A stretch of DNA of 43,806 nucleotides from Stenotrophomonas maltophilia (GTDB lineage Bacteria > Pseudomonadota > Gammaproteobacteria > Xanthomonadales > Xanthomonadaceae): NCBI RefSeq assembly GCF_013464915.1, contig NZ_RAVT01000042.1, forward strand, positions 22,915 to 66,720, read 5' to 3'. The stretch's first letter is position 1; each line of letters opens with the position of its first letter. Shown here in pieces: positions 26,034 through 35,250 of this stretch. A program made the position numbers and the translations under genes. The notes beneath the pieces were generated by a model that was given only the letters and a program-made list of their open reading frames with translations, was not told the DNA's origin and did no database searches.

Positions 26034-27778
26034 GTTCCAATCACGCGCCGGTGTGGCCGATCTACAAACGTCTGCTGGGGTACACCCGCGCCTACTGGGT
26101 GTTCATGGTGGCCGCAGTCATCGCCATGGTGGTCGAAGCCCTGGCCGGCTACCACTTCACCAAGTTGATGGAACCGCTGGTCAACCGTGGTTTCGTCAAC
26201 CCGGAACCGCGCATGGCGGTGATCCTGCCGCTGACCATCCTCGGCCTGTTCCTGATGCGCAGCGTCGCCACCTGGGTAAGCGACTATGCGCTGGCCAAGA
26301 CCGGCCGCAGCGTGGTCCGCGACCTGCGTGAGCAGGTGCTGGCCAAGTACCTGCACCTGCCGTCCTCGCACTTCGATACCGAAGCGACGCCGGTGATGGT
26401 CAGCCGCCTGAACTTCGACACCGAACAGGTCACCCAGGCCAGTGCCGATGCACTCAAGACCGTGGTGGCCGACACCCTGACCATCATCGCCATGCTGGCG
26501 GTAATGCTGCAGATGAGCGTGAAGGTCACCGTGGCCATGCTGGTGGTGGTGCCGCTGATCGGCGTGATCGTGTCCTACGTGGGCAAGCGCTACCGCCGCA
26601 TCAGCCGCGGTATCCAGGACGGCATGGGTTCGATGGCGCAGACCGCCGAACAGTCGCTGGCGGCGCAGCAGGAAGTGAAGGTGCATGGCACCCAGCAGCA
26701 TGAGATCTCGCGCTATTCGCGCCTGGCCAACCGCATGCTGTCGCTGAACATGAAGGTGGAAGTCACCCGTGCGGCGGCGTCCAGCGTGGTGCAGTTCCTG
26801 GCCGCACTGGCGCTGGCGGTGATCGTCTGGGTATCGACCCGCGAAGCGCTGGCCGGCCGCCTCAACGCTGGCCAGTTCATGGGCCTGATGACCTCGATGA
26901 TGGCCATCATTCCTTCGCTGCGCCGCCTGACCAGCGTGCAGACCTCGATCTCGCGCGGCGTGGCCGCCGCAGAGCGCCTGTTCGGCATCCTCGACATGCA
27001 GGTCGAGCGTGACGAGGGCCGCAACAACGTGCAGCGCGTGCGCGGCGAGCTGGCCTTCGACCACGTCATGCTGCGCTACCGCGAGGACAGCGGCATTGCC
27101 CTGGACGACATCAGTTTCGTGGCGAAGCCCGGCACGGTCACCGCCATCGTGGGTCGTTCCGGCAGTGGCAAGACCAGTCTGATCCGGCTGGTGCCGCGCT
27201 TCTACGAGCCCAGCGGCGGTGTCATCACCCTCGATGGCGTCGCGCTGGATGACTATCCGTTGGCCGACCTGCGTCGCCAGGTGGCGATGGTCGGGCAGAA
27301 GGTCATGCTGTTCGACGACACCATCGCCGCCAACATCGCCTATGGCATGGAAGCGAGCGAAGACCAGATCCGTGCAGCGGCCGAAGCGGCCAATGCGTGG
27401 GAGTTCATCGCGCGCATGCCACAGCAGCTGCAGACCCCGGTCGGCGAGAACGGCGCGCTGCTGTCCGGCGGCCAGCGCCAGCGCCTGGCGATCGCCCGCG
27501 CGATCCTGCGTGACGCGCCGATCCTGATCCTCGACGAAGCCACTGCTGCGCTGGACAACGAGTCCGAGCGACTGGTGCAGGATGCGCTGCAGCGCCTGAT
27601 GCCCGAACGCACCACGCTGGTCATCGCGCACCGCCTGTCGACCATCGAGCATGCCGACCTGGTGCTGGTGATGGACCACGGCCGCATCGTCGAACGGGGT
27701 ACCCACAAGGAGCTGCTTGCCATGGGTGGCCTGTACCAGCATCTGCACAGCATGCAGTTCCGCGAAAGGCAGGACTGA
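26030..27778 (+). CDS. msbA: Lipid A export ATP-binding/permease protein MsbA
   Basis: 582 residues (E. coli 582). A half-transporter flipping lipid A-core across the inner membrane. The N-terminal part has six membrane helices (about 20-320). The ATPase domain has Walker A GRSGSGKT at 375-382, signature LSGGQ at 478-482, Walker B with D502-E503 and the H-loop in IAHRLST. Directly followed by lpxK, with stop and start sharing one base, as in E. coli msbA-lpxK. Essential in most Gram-negative bacteria. Confidence 0.97.
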   Translation: MSSNHAPVWPIYKRLLGYTRAYWVFMVAAVIAMVVEALAGYHFTKLMEPLVNRGFVNPEPRMAVILPLTILGLFLMRSVATWVSDYALAKTGRSVVRDLREQVLAKYLHLPSSHFDTEATPVMVSRLNFDTEQVTQASADALKTVVADTLTIIAMLAVMLQMSVKVTVAMLVVVPLIGVIVSYVGKRYRRISRGIQDGMGSMAQTAEQSLAAQQEVKVHGTQQHEISRYSRLANRMLSLNMKVEVTRAAASSVVQFLAALALAVIVWVSTREALAGRLNAGQFMGLMTSMMAIIPSLRRLTSVQTSISRGVAAAERLFGILDMQVERDEGRNNVQRVRGELAFDHVMLRYREDSGIALDDISFVAKPGTVTAIVGRSGSGKTSLIRLVPRFYEPSGGVITLDGVALDDYPLADLRRQVAMVGQKVMLFDDTIAANIAYGMEASEDQIRAAAEAANAWEFIARMPQQLQTPVGENGALLSGGQRQRLAIARAILRDAPILILDEATAALDNESERLVQDALQRLMPERTTLVIAHRLSTIEHADLVLVMDHGRIVERGTHKELLAMGGLYQHLHSMQFRERQD

Positions 27779-28797
27779 TGGCTGGCAAGGGTACCCAGAC
27801 CCCGCCGTACTGGTACGACGGCAGCCCGGTTCCGTGGGCGATGCGCCTGCTGGCACCGCTGTATGCCGGCGTCACCGCGCTGCGCCGCCGCGCCTACCGG
27901 CGTGGCTGGCGCAAGCGCTACGCGCTGCCGGTGCCGGTCATCGTGGTTGGCAACATCACCGCCGGCGGCACCGGCAAGACGCCGCTGACCATCGCCCTGG
28001 TCGAGCGCCTGCGCGCGGCTGGCTGGAAGCCCGGCGTCGCCAGCCGTGGCTATGGCCGCGAAGACGCCGACAAGCCGCTGTGGGTGCAGGCCGACACGCC
28101 AACTGCCAAGGGGGGTGACGAACCGGTGCTGATCGCCTGGAAGACCGGCGTGCCGGTACGCGTGGACGCTGACCGGGTTGCCGCGGGCAAGGCGCTGATC
28201 CAGGCCGGTTGCGATGTGATCGTCTGCGATGACGGCCTGCAGCACTACCGGCTGGCGCGCGACATCGAGATCGAAGTGGTCGATGCCCAGCGTCGCTACG
28301 GCAACGGCCGGATGATTCCGGCCGGACCGCTGCGCGAGCCGGTCAGCCGGGCCGGCGAATGTGATTTCCGCGTGGTCAATCTGGGCCAGGCCGATGAGGA
28401 AACCGCGGCCCAGGCCTGCGGTTTCGGCCAGTGGCCGATGGCCCTGCACATCGACAGTGCGCAGCCGCTGGCCGGTGGCCGCGCGCGCCCGTTGTCGTAC
28501 TTCAAGGGCCAGCGTGTTCATGCGGTGGCCGGCATCGCCCATCCACAGCGCTTCTTCGACATGCTGCGCGCGCGTGGCATCGGCGTGGTGCCGCATGCCT
28601 TCGCCGACCACCAGGCCTACCAGCCGCAGGACCTGTCCTTCGGCAGCCAGCTGCCGGTGCTGATGACCGAGAAGGACGCGGTGAAATGCCGCGCGTTCGG
28701 CAACGATTGGCATTACGCGGTGCCGTTGCGTGCCGAGCTGCCCGCCGCGTTCTGGGTGGCGCTGACTGACCGCCTGGACAAGCTGCGACCGAACTGA
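27778..28797 (+). CDS. lpxK: Tetraacyldisaccharide 4'-kinase
   Basis: Adds the 4'-phosphate to the lipid A disaccharide to form lipid IVA, at the inner face of the inner membrane. 339 residues. The unusual P-loop GGTGKTP (residues 63-69, in [15 protein letters not shown]) and the [12 protein letters not shown] block are diagnostic. The N-terminal hydrophobic segment (about 20-36) anchors it to the membrane. Overlaps the msbA stop by one base. A GC-rich hairpin follows at 28805-28830. Confidence 0.97.
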   Translation: MAGKGTQTPPYWYDGSPVPWAMRLLAPLYAGVTALRRRAYRRGWRKRYALPVPVIVVGNITAGGTGKTPLTIALVERLRAAGWKPGVASRGYGREDADKPLWVQADTPTAKGGDEPVLIAWKTGVPVRVDADRVAAGKALIQAGCDVIVCDDGLQHYRLARDIEIEVVDAQRRYGNGRMIPAGPLREPVSRAGECDFRVVNLGQADEETAAQACGFGQWPMALHIDSAQPLAGGRARPLSYFKGQRVHAVAGIAHPQRFFDMLRARGIGVVPHAFADHQAYQPQDLSFGSQLPVLMTEKDAVKCRAFGNDWHYAVPLRAELPAAFWVALTDRLDKLRPN

Positions 28798-28804
28798 GTG
28801 GCGC

Positions 28805-28830
28805 GGCGACGCTTGCATTCACGCGTCGCC
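28805..28830 (+). other. Hairpin between lpxK and kdsB
   Basis: GGCGACGC (28805-28812) pairs with GCGTCGCC (28823-28830) around a ten-base loop, in the only sizeable gap (74 bases) of the msbA-to-uvrC block. Without a T run it is more likely an mRNA processing or attenuation element than a terminator. Confidence 0.5.
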
Positions 28831-28871
28831 GGCCGCATCCCCGTTGTAACGAGCCTGCCGAGTATCGCCCC

Positions 28872-29645
28872 ATGACTGAATTCGTTGTCGCCATCCCGGC
28901 CCGCTATGCCGCCTCGCGGCTGCCGGGCAAGCCGCTGCGTCTGCTGGGTGGTGAGCCGCTGGTGCTGCACGTGGCGCGCCGCGCGCTGCAGGCGGGCGCC
29001 GGCGAGGTATGGGTCGCTACCGACGATCAACGCATTGCCGACGCACTGTCCGGGCTGGCCGAGGTGAAGGTGGCGATGACCGCCACATCGCATGCGTCCG
29101 GAACCGACCGCCTGGCCGAATGTGCGCGCATTGCCGGCTGGGCCGACGACACCGTGGTGGTCAACCTGCAGGGCGACGAACCGTTCGCGCCTGCGGCCGG
29201 CATCCGTGCGGTGGCCGAAGCGCTGGTCGGTGGCAACGCACCCATGTCGACCCTGGCCACCTCCGTCGAGGACGCGCAGACGCTGTTCGACCCGAATGTG
29301 GTCAAGCTGGTGCGCAACGTGCGCAACGAGGCGATGTACTTCAGCCGCGCACCGATCGCCTGGCACCGCGATGGTTTCGCGCGCAGCCGCGACACGCTGC
29401 CCGAAGGGCATGCCTGGCTGCGCCACATCGGCATCTACGGCTACCGCGCCGGTTTCCTGCAGCAGTTCGCGGCGATGCCGCCGGGCCAGCTGGAGCAGGT
29501 TGAATCGCTGGAGCAGCTGCGGGTGCTGGAAGCGGGCCATCCGATCAGCGTGGCGATCTCGCCGGAACCGTTCCCGCCCGGCATCGACACGCCCGAGGAT
29601 CTGGAACGCGCTGAAGCGTTGCTGCAGACGCTGGTCGCGCAATGA
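28872..29645 (+). CDS. kdsB: CMP-Kdo synthetase (3-deoxy-manno-octulosonate cytidylyltransferase)
   Basis: Activates Kdo with CTP for transfer to lipid A, in the cytoplasm. 257 residues. Signature start [25 protein letters not shown] at about residue 100, and the HIGIYGYR and SLEQLRVLE blocks. Follows lpxK in the lipid A operon. Stop overlaps the next start (ATGA). Confidence 0.97.
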   Translation: MTEFVVAIPARYAASRLPGKPLRLLGGEPLVLHVARRALQAGAGEVWVATDDQRIADALSGLAEVKVAMTATSHASGTDRLAECARIAGWADDTVVVNLQGDEPFAPAAGIRAVAEALVGGNAPMSTLATSVEDAQTLFDPNVVKLVRNVRNEAMYFSRAPIAWHRDGFARSRDTLPEGHAWLRHIGIYGYRAGFLQQFAAMPPGQLEQVESLEQLRVLEAGHPISVAISPEPFPPGIDTPEDLERAEALLQTLVAQ

Positions 29646-30130
29646 GGCTGCTGGTCGTCTGCCTCGGCAACATCTGCCGTTCGCCGATGGCCGAAGGTGC
29701 GCTCCGCGCACGCCTGGACGCTTCACCGCTGGCGGGGCGGGTGCAGGTGGATTCGGCCGGCACCGGCGACTGGCATGTCGGCGAGCCGCCGGACCGGCGC
29801 GCGATTGCCTGTGCGGCCGGGCATGGCGTGGACATCGGCGGCCTGCGTGCGCGCCAGCTGCAGGCCGTGGATTTCGACCGCTTCGACTGGATCCTGTGCG
29901 CCGACGAGGCGAACCTGCGGGATGCGGGACGCTTGGCTGCACCTGCCCAGCGCGAGCGGCTGGCGCTGTACCTGCCCTGGTCGGGCGGGGAGGGGCGGGT
30001 GGCCATTCCAGACCCCTACACCGGCGGCAGCGATCACTTCGAACAGGTCTGGACGCTGGTCGACAATGCTGCAAAACGTGCAGTGGCACGACTGTTGCAT
30101 GACGCCGACTCCGGCATAATCGGGCCATGA
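29642..30130 (+). CDS. Low-molecular-weight protein-tyrosine phosphatase
   Basis: 162 residues. The phosphate loop C7-L-G-N-I-C-R13-S (CX5R) at the very N-terminus and the general acid Asp124 in IPDPYTGG are intact, so it should be active. Family members remove phosphate from tyrosine kinases that control capsule and exopolysaccharide synthesis. No tyrosine kinase gene is nearby. The second loop cysteine Cys12 can form a protective disulfide under oxidation, as in eukaryotic homologues. Four-base overlaps on both sides couple it to kdsB and the NHL gene. Confidence 0.94.
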   Translation: MRLLVVCLGNICRSPMAEGALRARLDASPLAGRVQVDSAGTGDWHVGEPPDRRAIACAAGHGVDIGGLRARQLQAVDFDRFDWILCADEANLRDAGRLAAPAQRERLALYLPWSGGEGRVAIPDPYTGGSDHFEQVWTLVDNAAKRAVARLLHDADSGIIGP

Positions 30131-31539
30131 ACGTCCAGCCCGTCCCGGACCTGCCCGAGTTCGCCACCTGGCTCAATGCCGCCCCCTGCACCCTGACCGA
30201 ACTGCGTGGTCGGCCGGTGGCGCTGTTGTTCGTCAACGCCGCGTCTGCCTGGAGCGCGCAGCGCCTGGCCGAGTTCGGTCAGTGGCTGTCGCGTCACCCC
30301 GGCATGCTGCAGCCGCTGGTGTTGCAGGTACCGCGCTTCGATTTCGAGCGTGACGCCGGCGCCGCACTGAAACTGCTGCGGCGCCAAGGGCTGTCAATGC
30401 CAGTCCTGCTCGATGCCGACTGGGATGGCTGGCGTCGCTTCGGCATCACATCGTGGCCGACCGTGGTGCTGCTGGACGCGCAGGGGCGCGAACAGCAACG
30501 GCTGGTCGGGCTGGGTGCCCCGGGAGACCTTGAGCGTGCGTTGAATGCGCTGTGCCACGGCGCGCCGTCGGCGCCGCCGCGTGGCGGTACCGAACTGCAT
30601 CCGGAGCCGCGGCAGGCCCTGCGTTTTCCGCTGGGCCTGGCGGTCAGCACCGAACGCCTGTACATCGCCGACAGTGGCCATCACCGCATCCTCGAATGCA
30701 GCCATGGCGGGCGCATCCTGCGCCAGTTCGGGTTGGGGACGGCCGATTTCATGGACGGCAACCTTGCCGAAGCGGCGTTCCATCGTCCGCAGGCGCTGGT
30801 GCTGGAGCGCGACGCGCTGTACGTGGCCGATACCGGCAACCATGCCGTGCGCCGCATCAACCTGCTGACCGGCATCGTCGACACGCTGTGCGGCAATGGC
30901 CGCCCCGGTGCGCCGGCGGAGGGCCCGGTAGCGCAGGCGCGGCAGGTCTCGCTGGACCACCCGGTCGGCCTGGCCATCGCCGACAACCAGCTGCACATCG
31001 CCATGGCCGGCGACAACCGCATCTGGAGCTACCACCTCGGGCAGCGCAGCCTGCAGTGGCGCGCCGGCAGCGGTGCCATCGACGAGCGTGATGGCAGCGG
31101 CCACCTGGCCGCGTTCGCACAGCCGACCGCACTGGCCGTGGTGCAGCAGGTGCTGTACGTGGCCGATGCGCTGGGCTCCTCGATCCGTGCACTGCAGCTG
31201 CGCGGGGATCTGGTGCAGACGCTGGTCGGGCAGGGCCCCTGGCGTTTCGGTGATGAAGATGGCCCGCGCGCGCAGGCCAGCCTGCAGTTCCCACAGGCGA
31301 TCGCGCTGAGTCCGGATGCGCCGCTGCTGTGGATTGCCGATACCGGCAATGGCCGCCTGCGCACGCTGCGCCTGGGCGGTGGCGAACTGACGACCCAGCC
31401 GCTGCCGCGCCGCCTGCATGGCCCGGCCGGTCTGGCCGTGGGTGCCGGTGCGGTGTGGATCGCCGAGACCGATGCCCACGCCATACTGCGATTCGACCCC
31501 GAAAGCGGCGTGCTCAGCGAAGTGCCGATCAGCGAATGA
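30127..31539 (+). CDS. NHLRC2-like protein: thioredoxin fold plus NHL beta-propeller
   Basis: 470 residues. The N-terminal domain (about 1-140) has a thioredoxin-like fold, shown by MPVLLDADWDGWRRFGITSWPTVVLLD with its cis-proline. The rest (about 150-470) is a propeller of NHL repeats (YIADSGHHRI, YVADTGNHAVRRI, WIADTGNGRLRTL). Bacterial and human NHLRC2 proteins share this order and carry a CCINC motif in the thioredoxin domain. Here the equivalent CxxC reads S40-A-W-S43, so thiol chemistry is lost. No signal peptide, so cytoplasmic. It lies between a phosphatase and uvrC with four-base overlaps at both ends. Function unknown. Confidence 0.85.
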   Translation: MNVQPVPDLPEFATWLNAAPCTLTELRGRPVALLFVNAASAWSAQRLAEFGQWLSRHPGMLQPLVLQVPRFDFERDAGAALKLLRRQGLSMPVLLDADWDGWRRFGITSWPTVVLLDAQGREQQRLVGLGAPGDLERALNALCHGAPSAPPRGGTELHPEPRQALRFPLGLAVSTERLYIADSGHHRILECSHGGRILRQFGLGTADFMDGNLAEAAFHRPQALVLERDALYVADTGNHAVRRINLLTGIVDTLCGNGRPGAPAEGPVAQARQVSLDHPVGLAIADNQLHIAMAGDNRIWSYHLGQRSLQWRAGSGAIDERDGSGHLAAFAQPTALAVVQQVLYVADALGSSIRALQLRGDLVQTLVGQGPWRFGDEDGPRAQASLQFPQAIALSPDAPLLWIADTGNGRLRTLRLGGGELTTQPLPRRLHGPAGLAVGAGAVWIAETDAHAILRFDPESGVLSEVPISE

Positions 31540-33380
31540 CCGACGTTCCCGCCCCGGCCTTCGACGGCAAGGCCTTCGCGGCCCAGCTCAGTACCGCCCC
31601 CGGTGTGTACCGCATGTACGCTGCCGACGACACCCTGCTGTATGTCGGCAAGGCGCGTGCGCTGCGCAACCGTGTTGGCAGCTATTTCAACGGCAGCCCG
31701 AAGAATGCACGGATCATGTCGATGATCTCGCAGATCGTGCGCATGGACGTGACCGTCACGCGTTCGGAAGCCGAAGCGCTGCTGCTGGAAAACCAGCTGA
31801 TCAAGTCGCTGTCGCCGCGTTACAACGTCTCGCTGCGCGACGACAAGACCTATCCGCATGTGCTGCTGACCCGTGAGGACTGGCCGCGCATCGCGCTGCA
31901 TCGCGGCCCGCGTGCCATTCCCGGGCGCTATTTCGGGCCGTATCCCGGCGTCACTGCGGTGCGCGAGACGCTGAACCTGATGCACAAGCTGTTCAAGCTG
32001 CGCAGCTGCGAGGACAGCGTGTTCCGCAACCGTTCGCGGCCGTGCCTGCAGTACCAGATCGGCCGCTGCAGCGCGCCCTGCGTGGAGCTGGTGCCGGCGC
32101 CGGACTACGCCGAATCGGTGCGCCGCGCCGCGCTGTTCCTGGAAGGCAAGAGTGACGAGCTGACCCGTGAGCTGGGCGAGCAGATGCAGGCCGCCAGCGA
32201 GGCACTGGAGTTCGAACAGGCCGCGCGCCTTCGTGACCTGATTTCCTCGCTGCGCAGCATGCAGACCCGCCAGTATGTGGACGGCCGCGCCGCCGACCTG
32301 GACGTGCTGGCGGTGGCCATGCAGGGCTCGCAGGCCTGCGTGCTGCTGCTGGCCTTCCGTGATGGCCGCAACCTCGGCACCCGCCCGTTCTTCCCGCGCA
32401 CCAACGGCGAGGAAAGCCCGGAGGAAGTGCTGGCCGCGTTCGTTTCGCAGTACTACATCGAGTTCGAGCCGCCGCGCGAGATCCTGCTGGACCGCGAAAT
32501 CCCGGATGCTGACCTGCTGGTTGCCGCGCTGTCAGCCTCGGCCGAGCGCAAGGTGCAGCTGAAGTGGAATGTGCGCGGCGAGCGCGCCGGCTACGTGGAA
32601 CTGGCCAGCCGCAACGCGCAGCTGACCCTGGCCACCGAACTCAACAGCCGCAACGCGCAGCACGCGCGCAGCGATGCGCTGCGCGACATGCTGGGCCTGG
32701 CCGAGCCGGTCAAGCGCGTGGAATGCTTCGACATCAGCCACACGCTGGGCGAGGCCACCGTGGCCTCGTGCGTGGTGTTCGACGCCGCCGGTCCGGTGCG
32801 CGCGCAGTACCGCCGTTTCAACATCAGCGGCATCGAGCCGGGCGATGACTATGCCGCCATGCGCCAGGCCATCGATCGCCGCTTCCGCCGTGCGGTGGAA
32901 GAGCAGGGCGTGCTGCCGGACGTCCTGCTTATCGACGGTGGTGCCGGCCAGTTGGCGCAGGCCCAGGCCGCACTGGCCGACCTTGGCGTGGAAGGCGTGC
33001 TGCTGGTGGGCGTGGCCAAGGGCGTGGAGCGCCGCGCCGGCCACGAAGCGCTGGTGATGCCCGATGGCCGCGAGCTGCGCCCGGGCGCGGCCAATCCGGC
33101 GCTGCAGTTCATCCAGCAGGTGCGCGACGAGGCGCACCGCTTCGCCATCACCGGCCATCGCGGCCGCCGCCAGAAGGCACGGATGACCAGCAAGCTGGAG
33201 GACATCCCCGGCATCGGGCCGCGCCGCCGCGCCAGCCTGCTCAAGCATTTCGGTGGCCTGGTCGGCCTGAAAGCGGCCGGTGAAGCGGAAATCGCCAAGG
33301 TGGAAGGCATCAATGACGCCCTTGCGGCACGCATCTACGCTAACCTGCACGGGTTGGCCACGCCCGATGCGGCCGAGTAG
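31536..33380 (+). CDS. uvrC: Excinuclease ABC subunit C
   Basis: Makes both incisions in nucleotide excision repair. 614 residues from ATG 31536, which overlaps the previous stop. The longer open frame upstream is a shadow. N-terminal GIY-YIG nuclease (GVYRMY, LLYVGKARALRNRVGSYF), central UVR motif (LEFEQAARLRDLI), RNase H-like second nuclease (CFDISHTLGE, LLIDGGAGQL, DEAHRFAI) and a C-terminal double helix-hairpin-helix (IPGIGPRRRASLLKHFGG). All catalytic blocks look intact. Confidence 0.97.
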   Translation: MTDVPAPAFDGKAFAAQLSTAPGVYRMYAADDTLLYVGKARALRNRVGSYFNGSPKNARIMSMISQIVRMDVTVTRSEAEALLLENQLIKSLSPRYNVSLRDDKTYPHVLLTREDWPRIALHRGPRAIPGRYFGPYPGVTAVRETLNLMHKLFKLRSCEDSVFRNRSRPCLQYQIGRCSAPCVELVPAPDYAESVRRAALFLEGKSDELTRELGEQMQAASEALEFEQAARLRDLISSLRSMQTRQYVDGRAADLDVLAVAMQGSQACVLLLAFRDGRNLGTRPFFPRTNGEESPEEVLAAFVSQYYIEFEPPREILLDREIPDADLLVAALSASAERKVQLKWNVRGERAGYVELASRNAQLTLATELNSRNAQHARSDALRDMLGLAEPVKRVECFDISHTLGEATVASCVVFDAAGPVRAQYRRFNISGIEPGDDYAAMRQAIDRRFRRAVEEQGVLPDVLLIDGGAGQLAQAQAALADLGVEGVLLVGVAKGVERRAGHEALVMPDGRELRPGAANPALQFIQQVRDEAHRFAITGHRGRRQKARMTSKLEDIPGIGPRRRASLLKHFGGLVGLKAAGEAEIAKVEGINDALAARIYANLHGLATPDAAE

Positions 33381-33398
33381 AGAGAGAAGCACGCAAGC

Positions 33399-34025
33399 AT
33401 GAAGTTGACCCTGCCCACCTGGCTGACGTTGTTGCGGATCGTGATGATCCCGGTGCTGGTGCTGGTGTTCTACCTGCCCTACACCTGGACCAACTTCGCT
33501 TCGGCGGCGATCTTCGGCCTGGCCGCGATCACCGACTGGCTCGACGGCTGGATCGCCCGCCGCTACCAGCTGGAGTCGGCCTTCGGTGCCTTCCTCGACC
33601 CGGTCGCGGACAAGCTGATGGTGGCGGTGGCGCTGTTCCTGATCGTGCAGGGCCACCCGACGCCGTGGATGGCGTTCTGGGCGGCGGTGATCGTTGGTCG
33701 TGAGATCGCGGTGTCGGCGCTGCGCGAATGGATGGCCGAACTGGGCCAGCGCGCCAAGGTGCGCGTGGCGATGATCGGCAAGGTCAAGACCACCGCGCAG
33801 ATGGTCGCGCTGCTGTGCCTGCTGTATTCAGTGGCGCCGAACGTGCCGGTGGAAGACATCTGGATGGGCTGGCCGGTGTTCCACATCGGCGACTGGACGC
33901 TGGCGATTGCCGCCGTGCTGACCCTGTGGTCGGGCCTGCAGTACCTGCACGCCGCCTGGCCGAGCCTGCGCGATGACGAGCGCGCGGCGCGCGAGCGTGC
34001 GCGGCAGAAGAAGCTGGGCAACTGA
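33399..34025 (+). CDS. pgsA: CDP-diacylglycerol-glycerol-3-phosphate 3-phosphatidyltransferase
   Basis: Makes phosphatidylglycerol phosphate, the committed step to phosphatidylglycerol and cardiolipin, in the inner membrane. 208 residues with about five membrane helices. The complete CDP-alcohol phosphotransferase motif is D46-x2-D49-G50-x2-A53-R54-x8-G63-x3-D67-x3-D71. It lies 18 bases after uvrC, an order also found in E. coli (uvrC-pgsA). The C-terminus is a basic tail. Confidence 0.97.
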   Translation: MKLTLPTWLTLLRIVMIPVLVLVFYLPYTWTNFASAAIFGLAAITDWLDGWIARRYQLESAFGAFLDPVADKLMVAVALFLIVQGHPTPWMAFWAAVIVGREIAVSALREWMAELGQRAKVRVAMIGKVKTTAQMVALLCLLYSVAPNVPVEDIWMGWPVFHIGDWTLAIAAVLTLWSGLQYLHAAWPSLRDDERAARERARQKKLGN

Positions 34026-34033
34026 GCACCGGG

Positions 34034-34066
34034 GTCGGATCCCTTTCCGAAGCAAGGGGCTCTGAC
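34034..34066. repeat. Imperfect intergenic hairpin repeat after pgsA
   Basis: GTCGGATCCCTT (34034-34045) and AAGGGGCTCTGAC (34054-34066) form an imperfect stem. The GTCAGAGCCC-type arm is a motif I associate with Stenotrophomonas intergenic regions. It probably ends or stabilises the uvrC-pgsA transcript. No T run. Confidence 0.4.
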
Positions 34067-34081
34067 GCCATCGATGCTGGC

Positions 34082-34182
34082 ATCCACGCATGGCGTGGAT
34101 CTACTGGAAATGCTGCATCCACGGATGATGCGGATCCATCGGTTTGCGGGGATGCTGTAGTAGATCCACGCCATGCGTGGAT
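34082..34182. repeat. Inverted pair of SMAG-type repeats
   Basis: The 23-base unit at 34160-34182 starts GTAGATCCACG and has a CGCCATGCG centre. Its exact reverse complement is at 34082-34104, giving a perfect 23-base inverted repeat with 55 bases between. A degenerate ATCCACGGATGATGCGGAT unit lies in the spacer (about 34112-34132). This is the ATCCACGC subtype of SMAG, different from the GCCGGCC subtype at 1-68. Nothing else is seen in 34026-34222. Confidence 0.88.
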
Positions 34183-34222
34183 ACGCGGCGCCAGGCATCC
34201 CGCATTCCCTGAAAAAAAGCGC

Positions 34223-34250
34223 TTGACGCCATCCTTGGAACAGGTAGAAT
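34223..34250 (+). promoter_or_regulatory. Sigma-70 promoter of tRNA-Gly copy 1
   Basis: TTGACG (34223-34228), 16-base spacer, TAGAAT (34245-34250), then a C-rich discriminator. The tRNA starts 13 bases after the -10 box. Confidence 0.85.
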
Positions 34251-34262
34251 TTCGCCTCCCAA

Positions 34263-34338
<76 letters not shown>

Positions 34339-34346
34339 GATTCAAG

Positions 34347-34374
34347 AAAAACGCTCCCGCAAGGGAGCGTTTTT
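34347..34374 (+). terminator. Terminator of tRNA-Gly copy 1
   Basis: AAAAACGCTCCC, GCAA tetraloop, GGGAGCGTTTTT: a perfect 12-base stem ending in T5. Symmetric, so it may also end the opposing Rrf2 gene. Confidence 0.93.
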
Positions 34375-34406
34375 CGTTATGCGCGGCAGCGTAGTGTCCC
34401 CGCAGA

Positions 34407-34967
34407 TCAATCATCATCCTGCGCCGCCGCGCGCGAACGCATGCCGGTGATGCGTGCTTCCTCGCGTGCCAGCTGGCGGTCGGCAAACCACTCCTGCACG
34501 TCGCCCGCGAAGCTCGCCGGGCGGCCCTTGCCCTGCACGCCCTCGGCAATCGAGGCCAGGCTGGAACGCGCCAGTTCTTCGCGCATGGCCTTCTGCGCAT
34601 TGATCATCACCGCGTGGATACCGCACACGCCACGGTTGGCCCATCGCGGCGGGCTGCCATCGAACAGTGCGCAGCGCCCACGGATTTCCTGGCAGTCGAA
34701 CAGTGCCTTCTGTCCCTCAACGGCGTCGACCACATCCAGCACGCTGATGTCCTCGGGTGCACGCGCCAACTGGTAGCCGCCGCGGATGCCGCCAGTGGAC
34801 TCGACGATTCCCGCTTTCTCCAGCTTGGGGAAGATCTTTGCCATGAAGGCCGCAGGCACACCCTGCAGTTCAGCCAGGTCGCGGCTGCTCGGGCGTTGTT
34901 CCAGCGGCGGAACCAACCAGAGCAGGCAGTGCAGGGCGTACTCGACGCCCGTTCCAATGTGGGCCAT
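34407..34967 (-). CDS. Rrf2-family transcriptional regulator, probable iron-sulfur sensor
   Basis: 186 residues from ATG 34967. Winged-helix N-terminal domain (SSRDLAELQGVPAAFMAKIFPKLEKAGIV, GGIRGGYQLAR) followed by a dimerisation helix. Conserved Cys92, Cys99 and Cys115 plus His118 (C-x-x-H) match the ligand pattern of IscR/NsrR-type Fe-S sensors (IscR: Cys92, Cys98, Cys104, His107). The last spacing is longer here, 15 residues between Cys99 and Cys115. The C-terminal 40 residues form a charged extension. It probably controls itself and the divergent oxidoreductase through the shared motif at 34988 and 35130. NsrR, IscR or another Rrf2 subtype cannot be separated by eye. Confidence 0.9.
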   Translation of the reverse strand: MAHIGTGVEYALHCLLWLVPPLEQRPSSRDLAELQGVPAAFMAKIFPKLEKAGIVESTGGIRGGYQLARAPEDISVLDVVDAVEGQKALFDCQEIRGRCALFDGSPPRWANRGVCGIHAVMINAQKAMREELARSSLASIAEGVQGKGRPASFAGDVQEWFADRQLAREEARITGMRSRAAAQDDD

Positions 34968-34987
34968 GGAACCGGTCCAGGAAAATA

Positions 34988-34997
34988 TAACGCGGAC
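34988..34997 (-). promoter_or_regulatory. Half-site TAACGCGGAC in the Rrf2 promoter
   Basis: This 10-mer is identical to 35137-35146 in the long inverted repeat upstream of the oxidoreductase gene. It begins 21 bases before the Rrf2 start codon and is followed by TATAGG. Likely autoregulatory operator. Confidence 0.5.
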
Positions 34998-35129
34998 TAT
35001 AGGGGCCTGAGTTACCTGCCGCAACCCTGCGCAGCTTCATGCAGATCTTTGATTTCATTGGCGTTGTGGCAGGGAAAGGGGGCGGGGCAGGGAGGCGCTG
35101 TCCTGAACGGTGCCGCGTTCAGGCGCTTG

Positions 35130-35170
35130 CACCAAGTAACGCGGACTCATATGATCCGCGTTACGTGGTG
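35130..35170. promoter_or_regulatory. Long palindromic operator upstream of the oxidoreductase gene
   Basis: GTAACGCGGA (35136-35145) and TCCGCGTTAC (35155-35164) are perfect inverted repeats around nine bases that include TCATATGA. The match extends outward through CACCA/TGGTG with one mismatch, giving 16-base arms. It lies 80 bases before the GTG of the oxidoreductase gene. Proposed Rrf2 operator; a hairpin or terminator role is less likely because no T run follows. The rest of 34968-35250 holds no gene. Confidence 0.6.
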
Positions 35171-35250
35171 CGGATACGCAGCGCATCATTCACGCCCATG
35201 CCGACCGGGCATGTGGGCGCCTGAACCCCATTCCCTGAAGGATTTCCTCC

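Noticed and set aside
31329..31535. N-terminal extension of uvrC
   Set aside because: It lies inside the NHL gene in another frame. The family start MTDVPAPAFDG at 31536 overlaps the NHL stop as in the neighbouring junctions.
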